This document shows, in pieces, positions 41,696 through 50,561 of a stretch of 64,000 bases of DNA (its first letter is position 1; the number at the start of each line of letters is the position of its first letter). A model generated the notes under the pieces. The model was not told the origin of the DNA, made no database searches, and saw only the letters and a list, made by a program, of their open reading frames with translations. Source of the DNA: Carboxylicivirga agarovorans (GTDB lineage: Bacteria; Bacteroidota; Bacteroidia; Bacteroidales; Marinilabiliaceae); the NCBI RefSeq assembly GCF_050589845.1, contig NZ_JBNGPA010000005.1, forward strand, positions 222,442-286,441, written 5' to 3'. Position numbers and translations under genes: made by a program.

Positions 41696-42637
41696 CTATA
41701 GCGCCTTAACCGGCACACAGATATCCACTACAAATTTCCCATCCCGGGGTTCTTGCGTATACATCTCAAAACAAGGTTTGTCATCAGGCTGATAGCCACT
41801 CTCAGGAAACCAACTGGCATATACCCAGTTCCAGGCTTCGGCAAACTGATGCGGCTCCACTTCAAACCTGGCTACCACATATTGTCCGCCCTGCACCAGC
41901 ATTTTACCAACTTCACCATCAACACCCGTATCTTCAGGCACTGTAATACCTATGCTGGTCCTTAACTTCATATCATCCGTAATATTCGGATCATCATGAT
42001 AGACAGCTATGGATGCCAGGTTTTCTTGTGCCATTAACCCGCGAGGACCTGCCCAGGTCATAATCTTCTGCCATAAACCTCTGAACAATTCTTCATTGCC
42101 TTTGTAAGGACCAATGTGACGAACATAAGCTACCGTCATGTCAGGTAACTCTTTAATTTCAATTCCTTTGTTAAGTTTCATACTCGTATTCCATTTAAGT
42201 GTTTTAGTATAGGAACAAAAGTAGATGCTTAACTCCTCCTTCACTTTCTCCGGATTGCTATCAACTTGACTTAAATTGCTTTTTTGCCTCATGTGCTTTA
42301 ACCAAACTGTTGGCGCCTGTCCAAAATGCTGTTTAAAGTTTCTCGAAAAAATTGATATATCAGTAAATCCACATTGATGTGCCACATCATTGACACTAAT
42401 ATTGCGATTCATAACCAGTGTAGTTGCAGCTCGTTGCAGACGTAAGCGTGTTATAAACTGAAAGGGCGTTTCATTCATCAGGCCAATAAAAATGCGATGA
42501 AAATGGTATTTGGAGAAACTGGCAGCCAATGCCAACTCATCCAGTGTAAATTGCTTATCCAGATTTGCCTCGATGTAATCGAGTGTTTTATTGATGCGTG
42601 CTTTATATTCTCGGCTGGTTTTATGGTTAGGGCTCAT
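41696..42637 (-). CDS. AraC-type regulator with GyrI-like ligand domain
   Basis: 313 residues. The N-terminal 110 residues form two AraC helix-turn-helix motifs (LDELALAASFSKYHFHRIF and VNDVAHQCGFTDISIFSRNFKQHFG). After a linker, residues 150-313 form a GyrI/BacI-like effector-binding domain with the VRHIGPYKG motif near residue 185, known to bind hydrophobic or multidrug-like ligands. Such regulators control efflux or stress genes; no target is adjacent. It lies 99 bases downstream of the carA stop on the same strand, beyond the carA terminator. Confidence 0.92.
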   Translation of the reverse strand: MSPNHKTSREYKARINKTLDYIEANLDKQFTLDELALAASFSKYHFHRIFIGLMNETPFQFITRLRLQRAATTLVMNRNISVNDVAHQCGFTDISIFSRNFKQHFGQAPTVWLKHMRQKSNLSQVDSNPEKVKEELSIYFCSYTKTLKWNTSMKLNKGIEIKELPDMTVAYVRHIGPYKGNEELFRGLWQKIMTWAGPRGLMAQENLASIAVYHDDPNITDDMKLRTSIGITVPEDTGVDGEVGKMLVQGGQYVVARFEVEPHQFAEAWNWVYASWFPESGYQPDDKPCFEMYTQEPRDGKFVVDICVPVKAL

Positions 42638-42685
42638 GGTGGTGTATTAAATTTGGTAATGCAAGATAATGAAAGTAGTATATAC

Positions 42686-42714
42686 AAAAAATGGTCGCAA
42701 CAAGCGACCATTTT
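42686..42714 (-). terminator. Terminator of carA
   Basis: AAAATGGTCGC (42688-42698) pairs with GCGACCATTTT (42704-42714) across a 5-base loop. The minus strand then reads TTTTTTG, a U-run about 20 bases after the carA stop. Confidence 0.85.
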
Positions 42715-42735
42715 ATATCTATATCAATTCTCTTA

Positions 42736-43818
42736 TTACTTCTTACTCTCTTCAATCTTTGCAATCAACTCATCGAACAAGAACTCCGTGTCAGTTGGTC
42801 CGCTCGAAGCTTCAGGGTGAAACTGTGTTGAAAAGAATGGCTTTGTTTTATGCTTAACACCTTCATTGGTGTTATCGTTTATATTGACGAAGAACGGCTC
42901 CCATTCATCACTCAGCGTCTCATTATCAAGGGCAAAACCGTGGTTTTGACTGGTGATATAACAAGTATCTGTTCCTACTTTAATAACCGGGTGATTGTGT
43001 GCCCTGTGACCATACTTCAATTTGTAAGTGGAAGCACCTGATGCAATTCCTAGTAGCTGGTTACCCAAACAGATTCCGAAAATAGGCTTACCGACCTCAA
43101 TGGCCTTTTTTATATGCCCGATCGTTACTTCACACATTTGCGGGTCACCAGGACCATTTGACAACATAATGCCATCATAATCCTCTTGTGTAAAGTCATA
43201 ATCCCATGGGACACGAACAACTGTTGTGTCGCGCTTTAACAGGCAACGTAGTATATTATTTTTAGCCCCTGTATCAACAAGCACTACCTTGTGTTTACCA
43301 TTCCCGTATACTTTCTTCTCTTTAACACTAACCTTGGCCACAAGGTTTTCTTTGTTAGGATCAACAAAATCGATCTCTTCACCTTCAATTTCGATCTTAC
43401 CTAACATGGAACCCTTTTCACGCAAAATCATTGTTAAGGCACGAGTATCAATTCCGAAAATTCCCGGCACCTTATTCTGGATTAACCATTCACGCAAACT
43501 ATTCTCAGCATTCCAGTGACTGTACTCGAATGAATAATCTGAAATAATCAATCCGGAAATGTGAATACGATCTGACTCATGGAATTTAGGAATACCGTTT
43601 TCAGTATCATTTTTTGGCACACCATAGTTGCCAATCAGCGGGTAGGTAGAAACAAGGATTTGCCCTTCATACGACGGGTCGGTCAAACTCTCAGGATATC
43701 CGGTCATGGCAGTATTAAAAACAACTTCTCCAGCCACTGACTTATGGTATCCAAATGATTTTCCTTCGAAGACAGTTCCGTCTTCCAACACTAACTTAAT
43801 CTTTTGTACTTCAGGCAT
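42736..43818 (-). CDS. carA: Carbamoyl-phosphate synthase small subunit
   Basis: 360 residues. CarA hydrolyses glutamine and passes ammonia through a tunnel to CarB. The class I glutamine amidotransferase triad is present: Cys in IFGICLGNQLLG near residue 250 and His/Glu in TQFHPEASSGP near residue 340. The N-terminal half contains the conserved VFNTAMTGYPE segment. It is transcribed alone in the minus direction, about 15 kb from carB, which lies divergent to argR. A good promoter is seen at 43912-43943. Confidence 0.96.
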   Translation of the reverse strand: MPEVQKIKLVLEDGTVFEGKSFGYHKSVAGEVVFNTAMTGYPESLTDPSYEGQILVSTYPLIGNYGVPKNDTENGIPKFHESDRIHISGLIISDYSFEYSHWNAENSLREWLIQNKVPGIFGIDTRALTMILREKGSMLGKIEIEGEEIDFVDPNKENLVAKVSVKEKKVYGNGKHKVVLVDTGAKNNILRCLLKRDTTVVRVPWDYDFTQEDYDGIMLSNGPGDPQMCEVTIGHIKKAIEVGKPIFGICLGNQLLGIASGASTYKLKYGHRAHNHPVIKVGTDTCYITSQNHGFALDNETLSDEWEPFFVNINDNTNEGVKHKTKPFFSTQFHPEASSGPTDTEFLFDELIAKIEESKK

Positions 43819-43855
43819 ACCTTCTAATACTTTTACAATAAATTCTACACAAAAA

Positions 43856-44003
43856 ATGCATCTATTCGAGCTTTAGAATAAATGCATGCACAAGGCTTCC
43901 CTTATGCGGCACAAATGTAATAATTATTTATGTGATGAGCGAATTTTTAAGCTTTGTTTGCATATTTATTGTATTTATTTAACCCTAACTGCATATGTAT
44001 GCA
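43856..44003 (-). promoter_or_regulatory. carA control region: promoter, leader repeat and ArgR-like box
   Basis: On the minus strand the -7 box TACATTTG (43912-43919) fits TAnnTTTG, with TTCG (43940-43943) 20 bases upstream. The 87-base leader holds an inverted repeat, ATGCAT-ct-ATTC paired with GAAT-aa-ATGCAT (43856-43887). Farther upstream, TGCATATGTATGCA (43990-44003) fits the ArgR core TGNAT-N4-ATNCA at all conserved positions, with one non-A/T base in the middle. Whether ArgR acts there is unknown. Confidence 0.5.
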
Positions 44004-44280
44004 TGTTTTCTCCTTAGACGACTCATTTCAAACACAAAAAAGCTTAACTGGTTTTGTTATCATGGACTTTAAGCAGTTCGCGTCATTAAAGCATGCAGTT
44101 TCATGATGCAGATAAGCACCATTTTCACCCATGCTTACCTAAATACTCTTCCTGTAAAACTGATTTCTCATGCGCCCTTCATAGCTGATTACGACATGCA
44201 AACCCAACAGTCTTTATTGAACATATTTCATACATTTCTCGCTGAAAATGCACATTTTTTTCTTCGGAAACGCTTATGAC

Positions 44281-44352
44281 CTTCTTCGGGACTTCTTCGG
44301 GACAACTTCGGATCAACCTCGCTCCCGGCGAGGTTGATCCGAAGCAGGTCCC
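44281..44352. repeat. GC-rich palindromic repeat with tandem CTTCTTCGGGA
   Basis: Two tandem copies of CTTCTTCGGGA (44281-44302) and a third, diverged one lead into a 16-bp perfect inverted repeat, CTTCGGATCAACCTCG/CGAGGTTGATCCGAAG (44306-44321/44329-44344). GGGAC/GTCCC flanks extend it to 44299-44352. It is far more GC-rich than the surrounding AT-rich DNA. No coding frame or U-run accompanies it. It resembles REP-like or MITE-type palindromic units. The rest of 43819-44539 shows no gene. Confidence 0.6.
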
Positions 44353-44463
44353 TGGAAGGCCCGTAAACAGTACGATTCAGCCAGTTCGCCAAAAAGTCAC
44401 TTTTTACCAGTTATATTATATTTTTTGTTTGATTTAAATTGATCTGTATTACTTGAAAAATGA

Positions 44464-44510
44464 CAAAAAAAAGAGGGACCATGCAAATCTCCCCCATGCA
44501 ACGGTCCCTC
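44464..44510 (-). terminator. Terminator of the argH-gltA transcript
   Basis: GAGGGACC (44473-44480) pairs with GGTCCCTC (44503-44510), with inner ATGCA and TGCAT able to pair as well. The minus-strand downstream sequence is eight T. It lies 30 bases after the citrate synthase stop. Confidence 0.85.
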
Positions 44511-44539
44511 ATACCCAATCAACAAAAATTCTTGAATAT

Positions 44540-45880
44540 CTATCTATTGTCTAATTCAATATAATCTGTTCTTTCAGAAACATTTTTATAAGCTGGTCGA
44601 ATGATTCGTCGGCTCGAGAAAGTAACTTCCTCAATACGATGCGCACACCATCCTGCAATACGCGATACGGCAAATATAGGTGTATAAATCTCCTTCGGTA
44701 TCTCAAGGCAATCGTAAACAAAGCCACTGTAAAAATCAACATTGGCACAGATCACCTTGGCATTAGCACCTTTAAAGTCGTAAAATACCTGCGGTGCCAA
44801 ACGCTCAATTGCAGCATATAAATGAAACTCATCAACACGACCTTTCTCAATGGCCAGGGCTTCCGCTTTTTCTTTTAACAATACGGCCCTTGGATCGGAG
44901 TTGGTATAAATAGCATGGCCTATTCCATAGATTTTACCAGTATTGTCGAATGCTTCTTTATTCAATATTTTAAGCAAATAAGCTTTAATCTCTTTTTCAT
45001 TGCGCCAGTCCCTCACATTGGCTTTGATGTTTTCCATCATATCCATCACTTTCAGGTTAGCTCCGCCATGAAGCCCTCCTTTTAGTGATCCCAAAGCCGC
45101 GGCAATAGCTGAGTATGTATCTGTTTGCGCCGAACTAACCACACGGGTTGTAAAAGATGAATTATTACCACCACCGTGCTCAGCATGTATTACAAGCGAT
45201 AAATCCAGCAAATCAGCTTCAAGCTTTGTGTAGTTATTACCCTTAAGCATATACAAAAAGTTTTCGGCAGTGCTCAAGTGAGGCTGTGGGTGGCGAATGA
45301 CCAATGATTTTTTCTGATAAGAGTGGCGCATACCGAAATAGGAATATGCAACAATTACCGGAAATTTAGCTATCAGGCTAATGGATTGCTGAATCAGGTT
45401 TTCCGGTGTCAGATCTTCAGCTTTTTCATCAGCAGTATACAGACCAAGCACTGAACGGGCCAGCATATTCATGATATCCCTTCCACGAAGAGATAAGATC
45501 ATATTTTTGGAAAAGAATGGAGGCAAATGACGCTCCAGCTCCAATTCGGCTGTAAAAGCATTTAATTCTTCAACACTCGGTAACTGACCTGAAAGCAACA
45601 GGTAAGCAGTTTCTTCAAAACCATGACGTCCGGCCGATTGAAAACCTTTTGCCAGCTCTTTCAGCTCTACTCCACGATAAAATAGCTTACCCTCCTTCGG
45701 TATTAGCTTACCGTCGATTTTATCATAACCTTCAACATCACCAATGGTGGTTAAGCCCACCAAAACACCTGAGAAATCGGCATTACGCAATCCCCTCTTA
45801 ACACTGAATTTATCAAACAATGACTTTTCAATATCACTCGATGCAACAGCATCTTTCGCCAATTTCTCAAATATTGCCAT
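44540..45880 (-). CDS. gltA: Citrate synthase
   Basis: 446 residues. Catalytic histidines are in VIHAEHGGGNNSSF and LKGGLHGGAN, the adjacent motif is GIGHAIYTNSDPRA, and the aspartate is in CANVDFYSGFVYDCLEIP. The length and core match citrate synthase of the citrate/2-methylcitrate group. It condenses oxaloacetate and acetyl-CoA, supplying 2-oxoglutarate for glutamate. Its start is 8 bases after the argH stop, so it is co-transcribed with arginine genes, an unusual but logical pairing of carbon-skeleton and arginine supply. A 2-methylcitrate role cannot be excluded, but no propionate genes are near. Confidence 0.93.
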   Translation of the reverse strand: MAIFEKLAKDAVASSDIEKSLFDKFSVKRGLRNADFSGVLVGLTTIGDVEGYDKIDGKLIPKEGKLFYRGVELKELAKGFQSAGRHGFEETAYLLLSGQLPSVEELNAFTAELELERHLPPFFSKNMILSLRGRDIMNMLARSVLGLYTADEKAEDLTPENLIQQSISLIAKFPVIVAYSYFGMRHSYQKKSLVIRHPQPHLSTAENFLYMLKGNNYTKLEADLLDLSLVIHAEHGGGNNSSFTTRVVSSAQTDTYSAIAAALGSLKGGLHGGANLKVMDMMENIKANVRDWRNEKEIKAYLLKILNKEAFDNTGKIYGIGHAIYTNSDPRAVLLKEKAEALAIEKGRVDEFHLYAAIERLAPQVFYDFKGANAKVICANVDFYSGFVYDCLEIPKEIYTPIFAVSRIAGWCAHRIEEVTFSSRRIIRPAYKNVSERTDYIELDNR

Positions 45881-45888
45881 ACGTTATT

Positions 45889-47220
45889 TTATTTTATAAG
45901 GCCCTGAATGGCTTTCTCAACCTCATCAAAACCAAATTCCTTTATTATTTTATTCTTCTTTTTTTCAATCCTTTCGTTACATAAATTTCCTATGGAACCT
46001 TCGTGAGTATGATTAACACGGCCATCGGTATCAAACTGTCCCGATTCAATGGCTAATCCAACCTGTTTGTAGGCATCCCTGAACGGCACACCATTCAAAA
46101 CAAGTTTATTGACCTCTTCAACACTAAAAGCAAGCTTATACTTTTCATCTTGCATAATATCATGCTTGACCTCAATGTTTTCAATGGCGAAAGTGGCAAT
46201 CTGCAAACAATCCAACAGTTCATCAAATGCTGGCATATAAAGTTCTTTTATCAGCTGTAAATCGCGGAAATAACCACTTGGTAAATTGGCAGTTATCATT
46301 CCAATAGATTCAGGCAAAGCCTGTAATCTGTTACAGTGAGCCCTAAGCAACTCGAACACGTCGGGGTTCTTTTTATGCGGCATTATGCTTGAACCGGTTG
46401 TCAGTTCATCGGGTAACTTTATAAAACCGAAGTTCTGACTGGTAAATAAGCAGCCATCCACTGCCAACTTGCCTACTGTTTGAGCAACAGAAGACATGGC
46501 ATAAGCAACTGTTCGTTCCATTTTTCCCCTTGCCATTTGAGCATAACCGACATTGTAGTTTAAATCCTCAAAGCCCAGTAACTGGGTTGTCATTGAACGG
46601 TTCAATGGAAATGATGAGCCATAACCCGCTGCAGTTCCCAAAGGATTTTGATTGGCCGTACGCCAGGCTGCCTGTAACAATAACAGGTCATCAGCCAGAC
46701 TCTCGGCAAATGCTCCAAACCACACCCCAAATGATGATGGCATAGCAACCTGCAAGTGCGTATATCCGGGTATCAGCACTTCTTTGTGCTCTTCACTTTT
46801 TTGCTGCAAGACTGCAAACAGCTTATTCACCGCTTGCACAAGCTCCCTGATACGATGACGGGTGTATAGCTTCAAATCAAGCAAAACCTGATCATTCCGC
46901 GAACGTCCACTATGAACTTTCTTGCCCACATCACCCAGTTTACGGGTAAGCATCAGCTCAACCTGCGAGTGAACATCTTCAATACCGTCTTCGATTACAA
47001 ACTCCCCTTCAGTTGCATATTTATGAAGTGCCTTTAACTCTTCCAGTAAAGCTTCCAGCTCTTCCTTCTGCAAAAGCCCCACGCTCTCAAGCATGGTAAT
47101 ATGCGCCATGGTTCCCAATATATCGAAAGGTGCCAGAAATACATCCAGCTCACGGTCGCGTCCCACCGTGAAATCCTCAATTCGTTTATCAACAGAAGTT
47201 CCTTTATCCCACAACTTCAT
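45889..47220 (-). CDS. argH: Argininosuccinate lyase
   Basis: 443 residues of the fumarase/aspartase fold. The signature GSSIMPHKKNPDVFE holds the catalytic serine near residue 278, and the conserved HSGRSRNDQVLLDLKLY segment lies near residue 102. It splits argininosuccinate to arginine and fumarate, the last step of arginine synthesis. A gap of 199 bases separates it from the upstream argE gene, with a consensus -7 box, so argH and gltA may also have their own promoter. Confidence 0.95.
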   Translation of the reverse strand: MKLWDKGTSVDKRIEDFTVGRDRELDVFLAPFDILGTMAHITMLESVGLLQKEELEALLEELKALHKYATEGEFVIEDGIEDVHSQVELMLTRKLGDVGKKVHSGRSRNDQVLLDLKLYTRHRIRELVQAVNKLFAVLQQKSEEHKEVLIPGYTHLQVAMPSSFGVWFGAFAESLADDLLLLQAAWRTANQNPLGTAAGYGSSFPLNRSMTTQLLGFEDLNYNVGYAQMARGKMERTVAYAMSSVAQTVGKLAVDGCLFTSQNFGFIKLPDELTTGSSIMPHKKNPDVFELLRAHCNRLQALPESIGMITANLPSGYFRDLQLIKELYMPAFDELLDCLQIATFAIENIEVKHDIMQDEKYKLAFSVEEVNKLVLNGVPFRDAYKQVGLAIESGQFDTDGRVNHTHEGSIGNLCNERIEKKKNKIIKEFGFDEVEKAIQGLIK

Positions 47221-47310
47221 AACTTAACTTTTTAATAGTTAGTAATTTCAATTACCAATCCAAAGAAGTTACTATTTGAAAGAAATAAAAACCCCCATCT
47301 TTCGAATTGG

Positions 47311-47373
47311 CAAATATATTCACTTTTTATTTATAATTATACATTTTTGACAATATTATATGACAATTGTCAT
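47311..47373 (-). promoter_or_regulatory. Candidate argH-gltA promoter and palindrome
   Basis: On the minus strand TATATTTG (47311-47318) fits TAnnTTTG exactly, but there is no clear -33 box at the right spacing. A perfect 14-bp palindrome, ATGACAATTGTCAT (47360-47373), lies about 42 bases upstream, with a further TGACAAT copy nearby (47348-47354). The arrangement suggests a regulated internal promoter. Confidence 0.45.
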
Positions 47374-47419
47374 TATTTTGAGCCTATATAAATAATGCGA
47401 CTTCAAAAATCAATTATTA

Positions 47420-48487
47420 TCAGAGCGTTAGTCCATCCAGTAAACCCAGGAAAATATCTACTCCTTCTTCAATTTCCGATAAATAAATATATTCATCCGG
47501 GGTATGTGAACGGGCCGAATCACCGCAGCCCATCTTAATGGTCGTAAAATCCATGACGGCCTGATCGGAGGTTGTAGGTGAACCATAGTAGGACAATCCG
47601 CGTTCAACACCTCGCTTCACCAATGGATGGTCCATAGGAATAAACGAACTATTCAAGCGAAAAGAGCGTGGCTTGACATCACAATCAACATGCTGCTCTA
47701 TAATTTGATGACACGCTTCATTGCTATAGTTTTCATTGAGACGCACATCAACAACAAAACGACATGAATCGGGAACGACGTTGTGCTGACTTCCCGCCTC
47801 TATTTGAGTCACCGTCATTTTTACAGCCCCCAGGTGAGGCGACACCTTATCGAACTGGTAGGATTGAAACCATTCAATATCTTTCATCGCCTTATACAAA
47901 GCATTGTCACCTTCATCACGAGCGGCATGACCGGTTTTACCATGCGCCTCACAATCGAGCACCATCAGTCCTTTTTCAGCTACGGCCATTTGCATTTGTG
48001 TTGGTTCTCCAACAATGCCCAGGTCAATTTTACCCAATTCAGGCAAAATAGAAATTACTCCATTGGCTCCCGAATTTTCTTCTTCGGCAGTGGCAGCAAA
48101 TACCAGGTTATAATCCAGTTCTTTATCCTTTAAGCACAAAAACGTTGCCATTAGCGACACCAGTGGGCCACCTGCATCATTACTACCAAGACCTGTTAAT
48201 TTATCGCCCTCAAGAGTGGCACCAAAAGGATCGTAGGTCCATTTAGAAGAAGGCCTAACCGTATCCAGATGTGAGTTCAGTAAAATCGTTGGTCTGTTCT
48301 CATCCTTCTCTCCGGCCCAGCACCATAGATTATTTCCTTTACGATTCACATTCAGGCCATTCTCCTTCAAATATCCGCCCATTACATTGGCCACGTCATC
48401 CTCTTCACCACTAAAGGACTGTATTGTTATTAACTGCTTCAGTAATTCTTTGGCTTCAGCAGTATATTTTGCTTGCTTCTCTGTCAT
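47420..48487 (-). CDS. argE: M20-family N-acyl deacylase, probable arginine-pathway ArgE
   Basis: 355 residues of the M20 metallopeptidase family. Two-zinc ligands appear in order: LLNSHLDTVRP (His/Asp), SNDAGGPLV (Asp), AAEEENSG (Glu-Glu) and a later GEPTQ segment, with a final His in SHTPDE. In the arg cluster such enzymes remove the acyl group from acetylornithine, acetylcitrulline or succinylcitrulline. It starts 3 bases after the argB stop. In Bacteroidetes the usual substrate is acyl-citrulline, so the exact activity depends on the missing transcarbamylase. Confidence 0.88.
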   Translation of the reverse strand: MTEKQAKYTAEAKELLKQLITIQSFSGEEDDVANVMGGYLKENGLNVNRKGNNLWCWAGEKDENRPTILLNSHLDTVRPSSKWTYDPFGATLEGDKLTGLGSNDAGGPLVSLMATFLCLKDKELDYNLVFAATAEEENSGANGVISILPELGKIDLGIVGEPTQMQMAVAEKGLMVLDCEAHGKTGHAARDEGDNALYKAMKDIEWFQSYQFDKVSPHLGAVKMTVTQIEAGSQHNVVPDSCRFVVDVRLNENYSNEACHQIIEQHVDCDVKPRSFRLNSSFIPMDHPLVKRGVERGLSYYGSPTTSDQAVMDFTTIKMGCGDSARSHTPDEYIYLSEIEEGVDIFLGLLDGLTL

Positions 48488-48490
48488 AAA

Positions 48491-49273
48491 TCAATCGATT
48501 GTCAGTAGGGTACCTGATGAAAAACCGTTTTTAAGCCCTTCTGTATTTGTAATATAAACCTCTGAAACCCCTTGTTTCAGAGCGGCAAATCCATTATCCA
48601 GCTTAGGGATCATTCCATCGGAAATAACTCCTGATTCCTTGTGTTCCGAAAAAAGATCACTGGTCAGATTCGCAATGACCGAATCATCATTATCAGGATT
48701 CTCCAACACTCCTTTTTTCTCGAAACAATAGACCAGTGACACCCTGAAAGTGGAGGCAAAAGACCTGGCCAGTTCGGCAGCCATTGTATCAGCATTGGTA
48801 TTCAACATCTGACCTCTGCCATCATGAGTAAGCGGTGCCACCACAGGTATAACCCCATTTTTTACCAACTCCTCCAATTGCTCAGTGTTAACGGATGTAA
48901 CATCGCCTGCATACCCGTAATCAACCTCCTTAACAGGACGTTTCACTGCACGAACACAATCCAGATCGGCACCGGTCAGTCCAATCGCCTGTTTATTCAA
49001 AGCCTGCAATTGAGCTACTATATTTTTATTGACCAAACCGCCATAAACCATCACCACCACATCAAGCATCTCATGATCAGTTATACGACGGCCATCCACC
49101 ATTTTTGTCTCTACGCCCAACTTCTCAGCCATTGCCGTAGCTGAACGACCTCCTCCGTGAACCAGTATTTTTTGACCTGCTATACTGGCAAAATCCTTTA
49201 TAAAGGCTTTTAACGATTCTTCTTCTTCAACAACCTTGCCACCCACTTTAACTATGGTTAGTCTATCGTGCAT
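48491..49273 (-). CDS. argB: Acetylglutamate kinase
   Basis: 260 residues of the amino acid kinase fold. The N-terminal TIVKVGGKVVEEE strand and LVHGGGRSATAMAEKLG nucleotide/substrate loop are present, with GLTGADLDCVRA and the C-terminal KLDNGFAALKQGVSEVYI region. It phosphorylates N-acylglutamate, and its length is standard. It is between proA, 21 bases upstream, and the deacylase gene, 3 bases downstream, in the arg/pro operon. Confidence 0.95.
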   Translation of the reverse strand: MHDRLTIVKVGGKVVEEEESLKAFIKDFASIAGQKILVHGGGRSATAMAEKLGVETKMVDGRRITDHEMLDVVVMVYGGLVNKNIVAQLQALNKQAIGLTGADLDCVRAVKRPVKEVDYGYAGDVTSVNTEQLEELVKNGVIPVVAPLTHDGRGQMLNTNADTMAAELARSFASTFRVSLVYCFEKKGVLENPDNDDSVIANLTSDLFSEHKESGVISDGMIPKLDNGFAALKQGVSEVYITNTEGLKNGFSSGTLLTID

Positions 49274-49294
49274 AATCGTAGTATTTATTAATAA

Positions 49295-50542
49295 CTAAGC
49301 GGGACGAACTTGCCCCTTTCCTTTTATGATCCATTTATAAGATGTCAGCTCACGCAAACCCATTGGGCCACGGGCATGGAGCTTTTGAGTACTGATACCG
49401 ATCTCAGCTCCCAGACCAAACTGGGCACCATCAGTAAATGCAGTGCTGGTATTGACATAAACAGCAGCGGCATCCACCTCGTTCACATATCGTTCAATTA
49501 CATGAGCATCTTCAGCTATTATGGCCTCACTATGTTTTGAACTATACCGGTAGATATGATCCAGGGCAGCATCAAGATTATCAACCGTTTTAACACTAAG
49601 CTTCAGTGACAGGAACTCGGTTCCAAAATCAGCTTTTGTGGCTTTATGAAGTAATTGATCCGGGTAATGACCTTTAAGCTGCTTATGCGCCCTTTCATCT
49701 GCAAAGATCTCAACCTGACGTTCAGCCATTTGGTGTACCAGCCCTGGCAATTCATTCAGGCGTTTTTGATGTAATACCAGACAATCGAGTGCATTACATA
49801 CGCTTACCCGACGTGTTTTTGCGTTACAGATCACTTGTTTACCCAGCTTAAGATCTCCCGACTCATCAAAATATGTATGAACAATACCTGCACCGGTTTC
49901 AATTACAGGCAACCTGGCATTATCACGCACCGAGTCAATTAAACCTTGTGAACCACGAGGTATAAGTACATCTACATAACCAACTGCATTCATCAACTCG
50001 TCAGTTGCTTTTCTGTCAGAAGGCAAGAGCTGAATAATATCCGGATCAAGCCCCCGCTTGTCAAGTACTTTTTTAATAATCTCAATCAAAACCTTATTGC
50101 TAAACTCTGCGTCTCTGCCACCCTTAAGCACACATGCATTACCAGAGCGTAAGCAAAGCGCAAACACATCAATGGTAACATTGGGGCGAGCTTCATATAT
50201 CACTCCCACTACACCCAGAGCAACCCTTTTCTTTTCAAGAACAAGTTCATTGGGTAAAACCCGACTCTCCAGTACCTCCCCAACAGGACAGGGCAAAAGG
50301 GCTACACTTTCGGTATCCGATGCAATTGCATCAATCCGGTCTTTGGTCAGTTTCAGGCGATCATATTTAGGATTATCCTCCGCCATCCGTTCCAAATCCT
50401 TATGATTGGCAGCCACAATTACATCAGCAGCTAAGCGTAGTTCTTGTGCCAATGATTGAAGAACCAATGCCGATTCATCTGCTCCAATGCGTGTCATGCA
50501 TCGCGATGCTTTCTTTACATTATCAAAATACGTTTGGTACAT
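49295..50542 (-). CDS. proA: Gamma-glutamyl phosphate reductase
   Basis: 415 residues of the aldehyde dehydrogenase fold. The conserved LRSGNACVLKGGRDAEFSN segment near residue 130 and the KTRRVSVCNALDCLVLH segment with the catalytic Cys near residue 245 are intact. It reduces glutamyl-5-phosphate to the semialdehyde, the second step of proline synthesis. It follows proB at a 19-base gap and feeds proC. Confidence 0.96.
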   Translation of the reverse strand: MYQTYFDNVKKASRCMTRIGADESALVLQSLAQELRLAADVIVAANHKDLERMAEDNPKYDRLKLTKDRIDAIASDTESVALLPCPVGEVLESRVLPNELVLEKKRVALGVVGVIYEARPNVTIDVFALCLRSGNACVLKGGRDAEFSNKVLIEIIKKVLDKRGLDPDIIQLLPSDRKATDELMNAVGYVDVLIPRGSQGLIDSVRDNARLPVIETGAGIVHTYFDESGDLKLGKQVICNAKTRRVSVCNALDCLVLHQKRLNELPGLVHQMAERQVEIFADERAHKQLKGHYPDQLLHKATKADFGTEFLSLKLSVKTVDNLDAALDHIYRYSSKHSEAIIAEDAHVIERYVNEVDAAAVYVNTSTAFTDGAQFGLGAEIGISTQKLHARGPMGLRELTSYKWIIKGKGQVRPA

Positions 50543-50561
50543 ATTCTATGGATTAGCTTGA

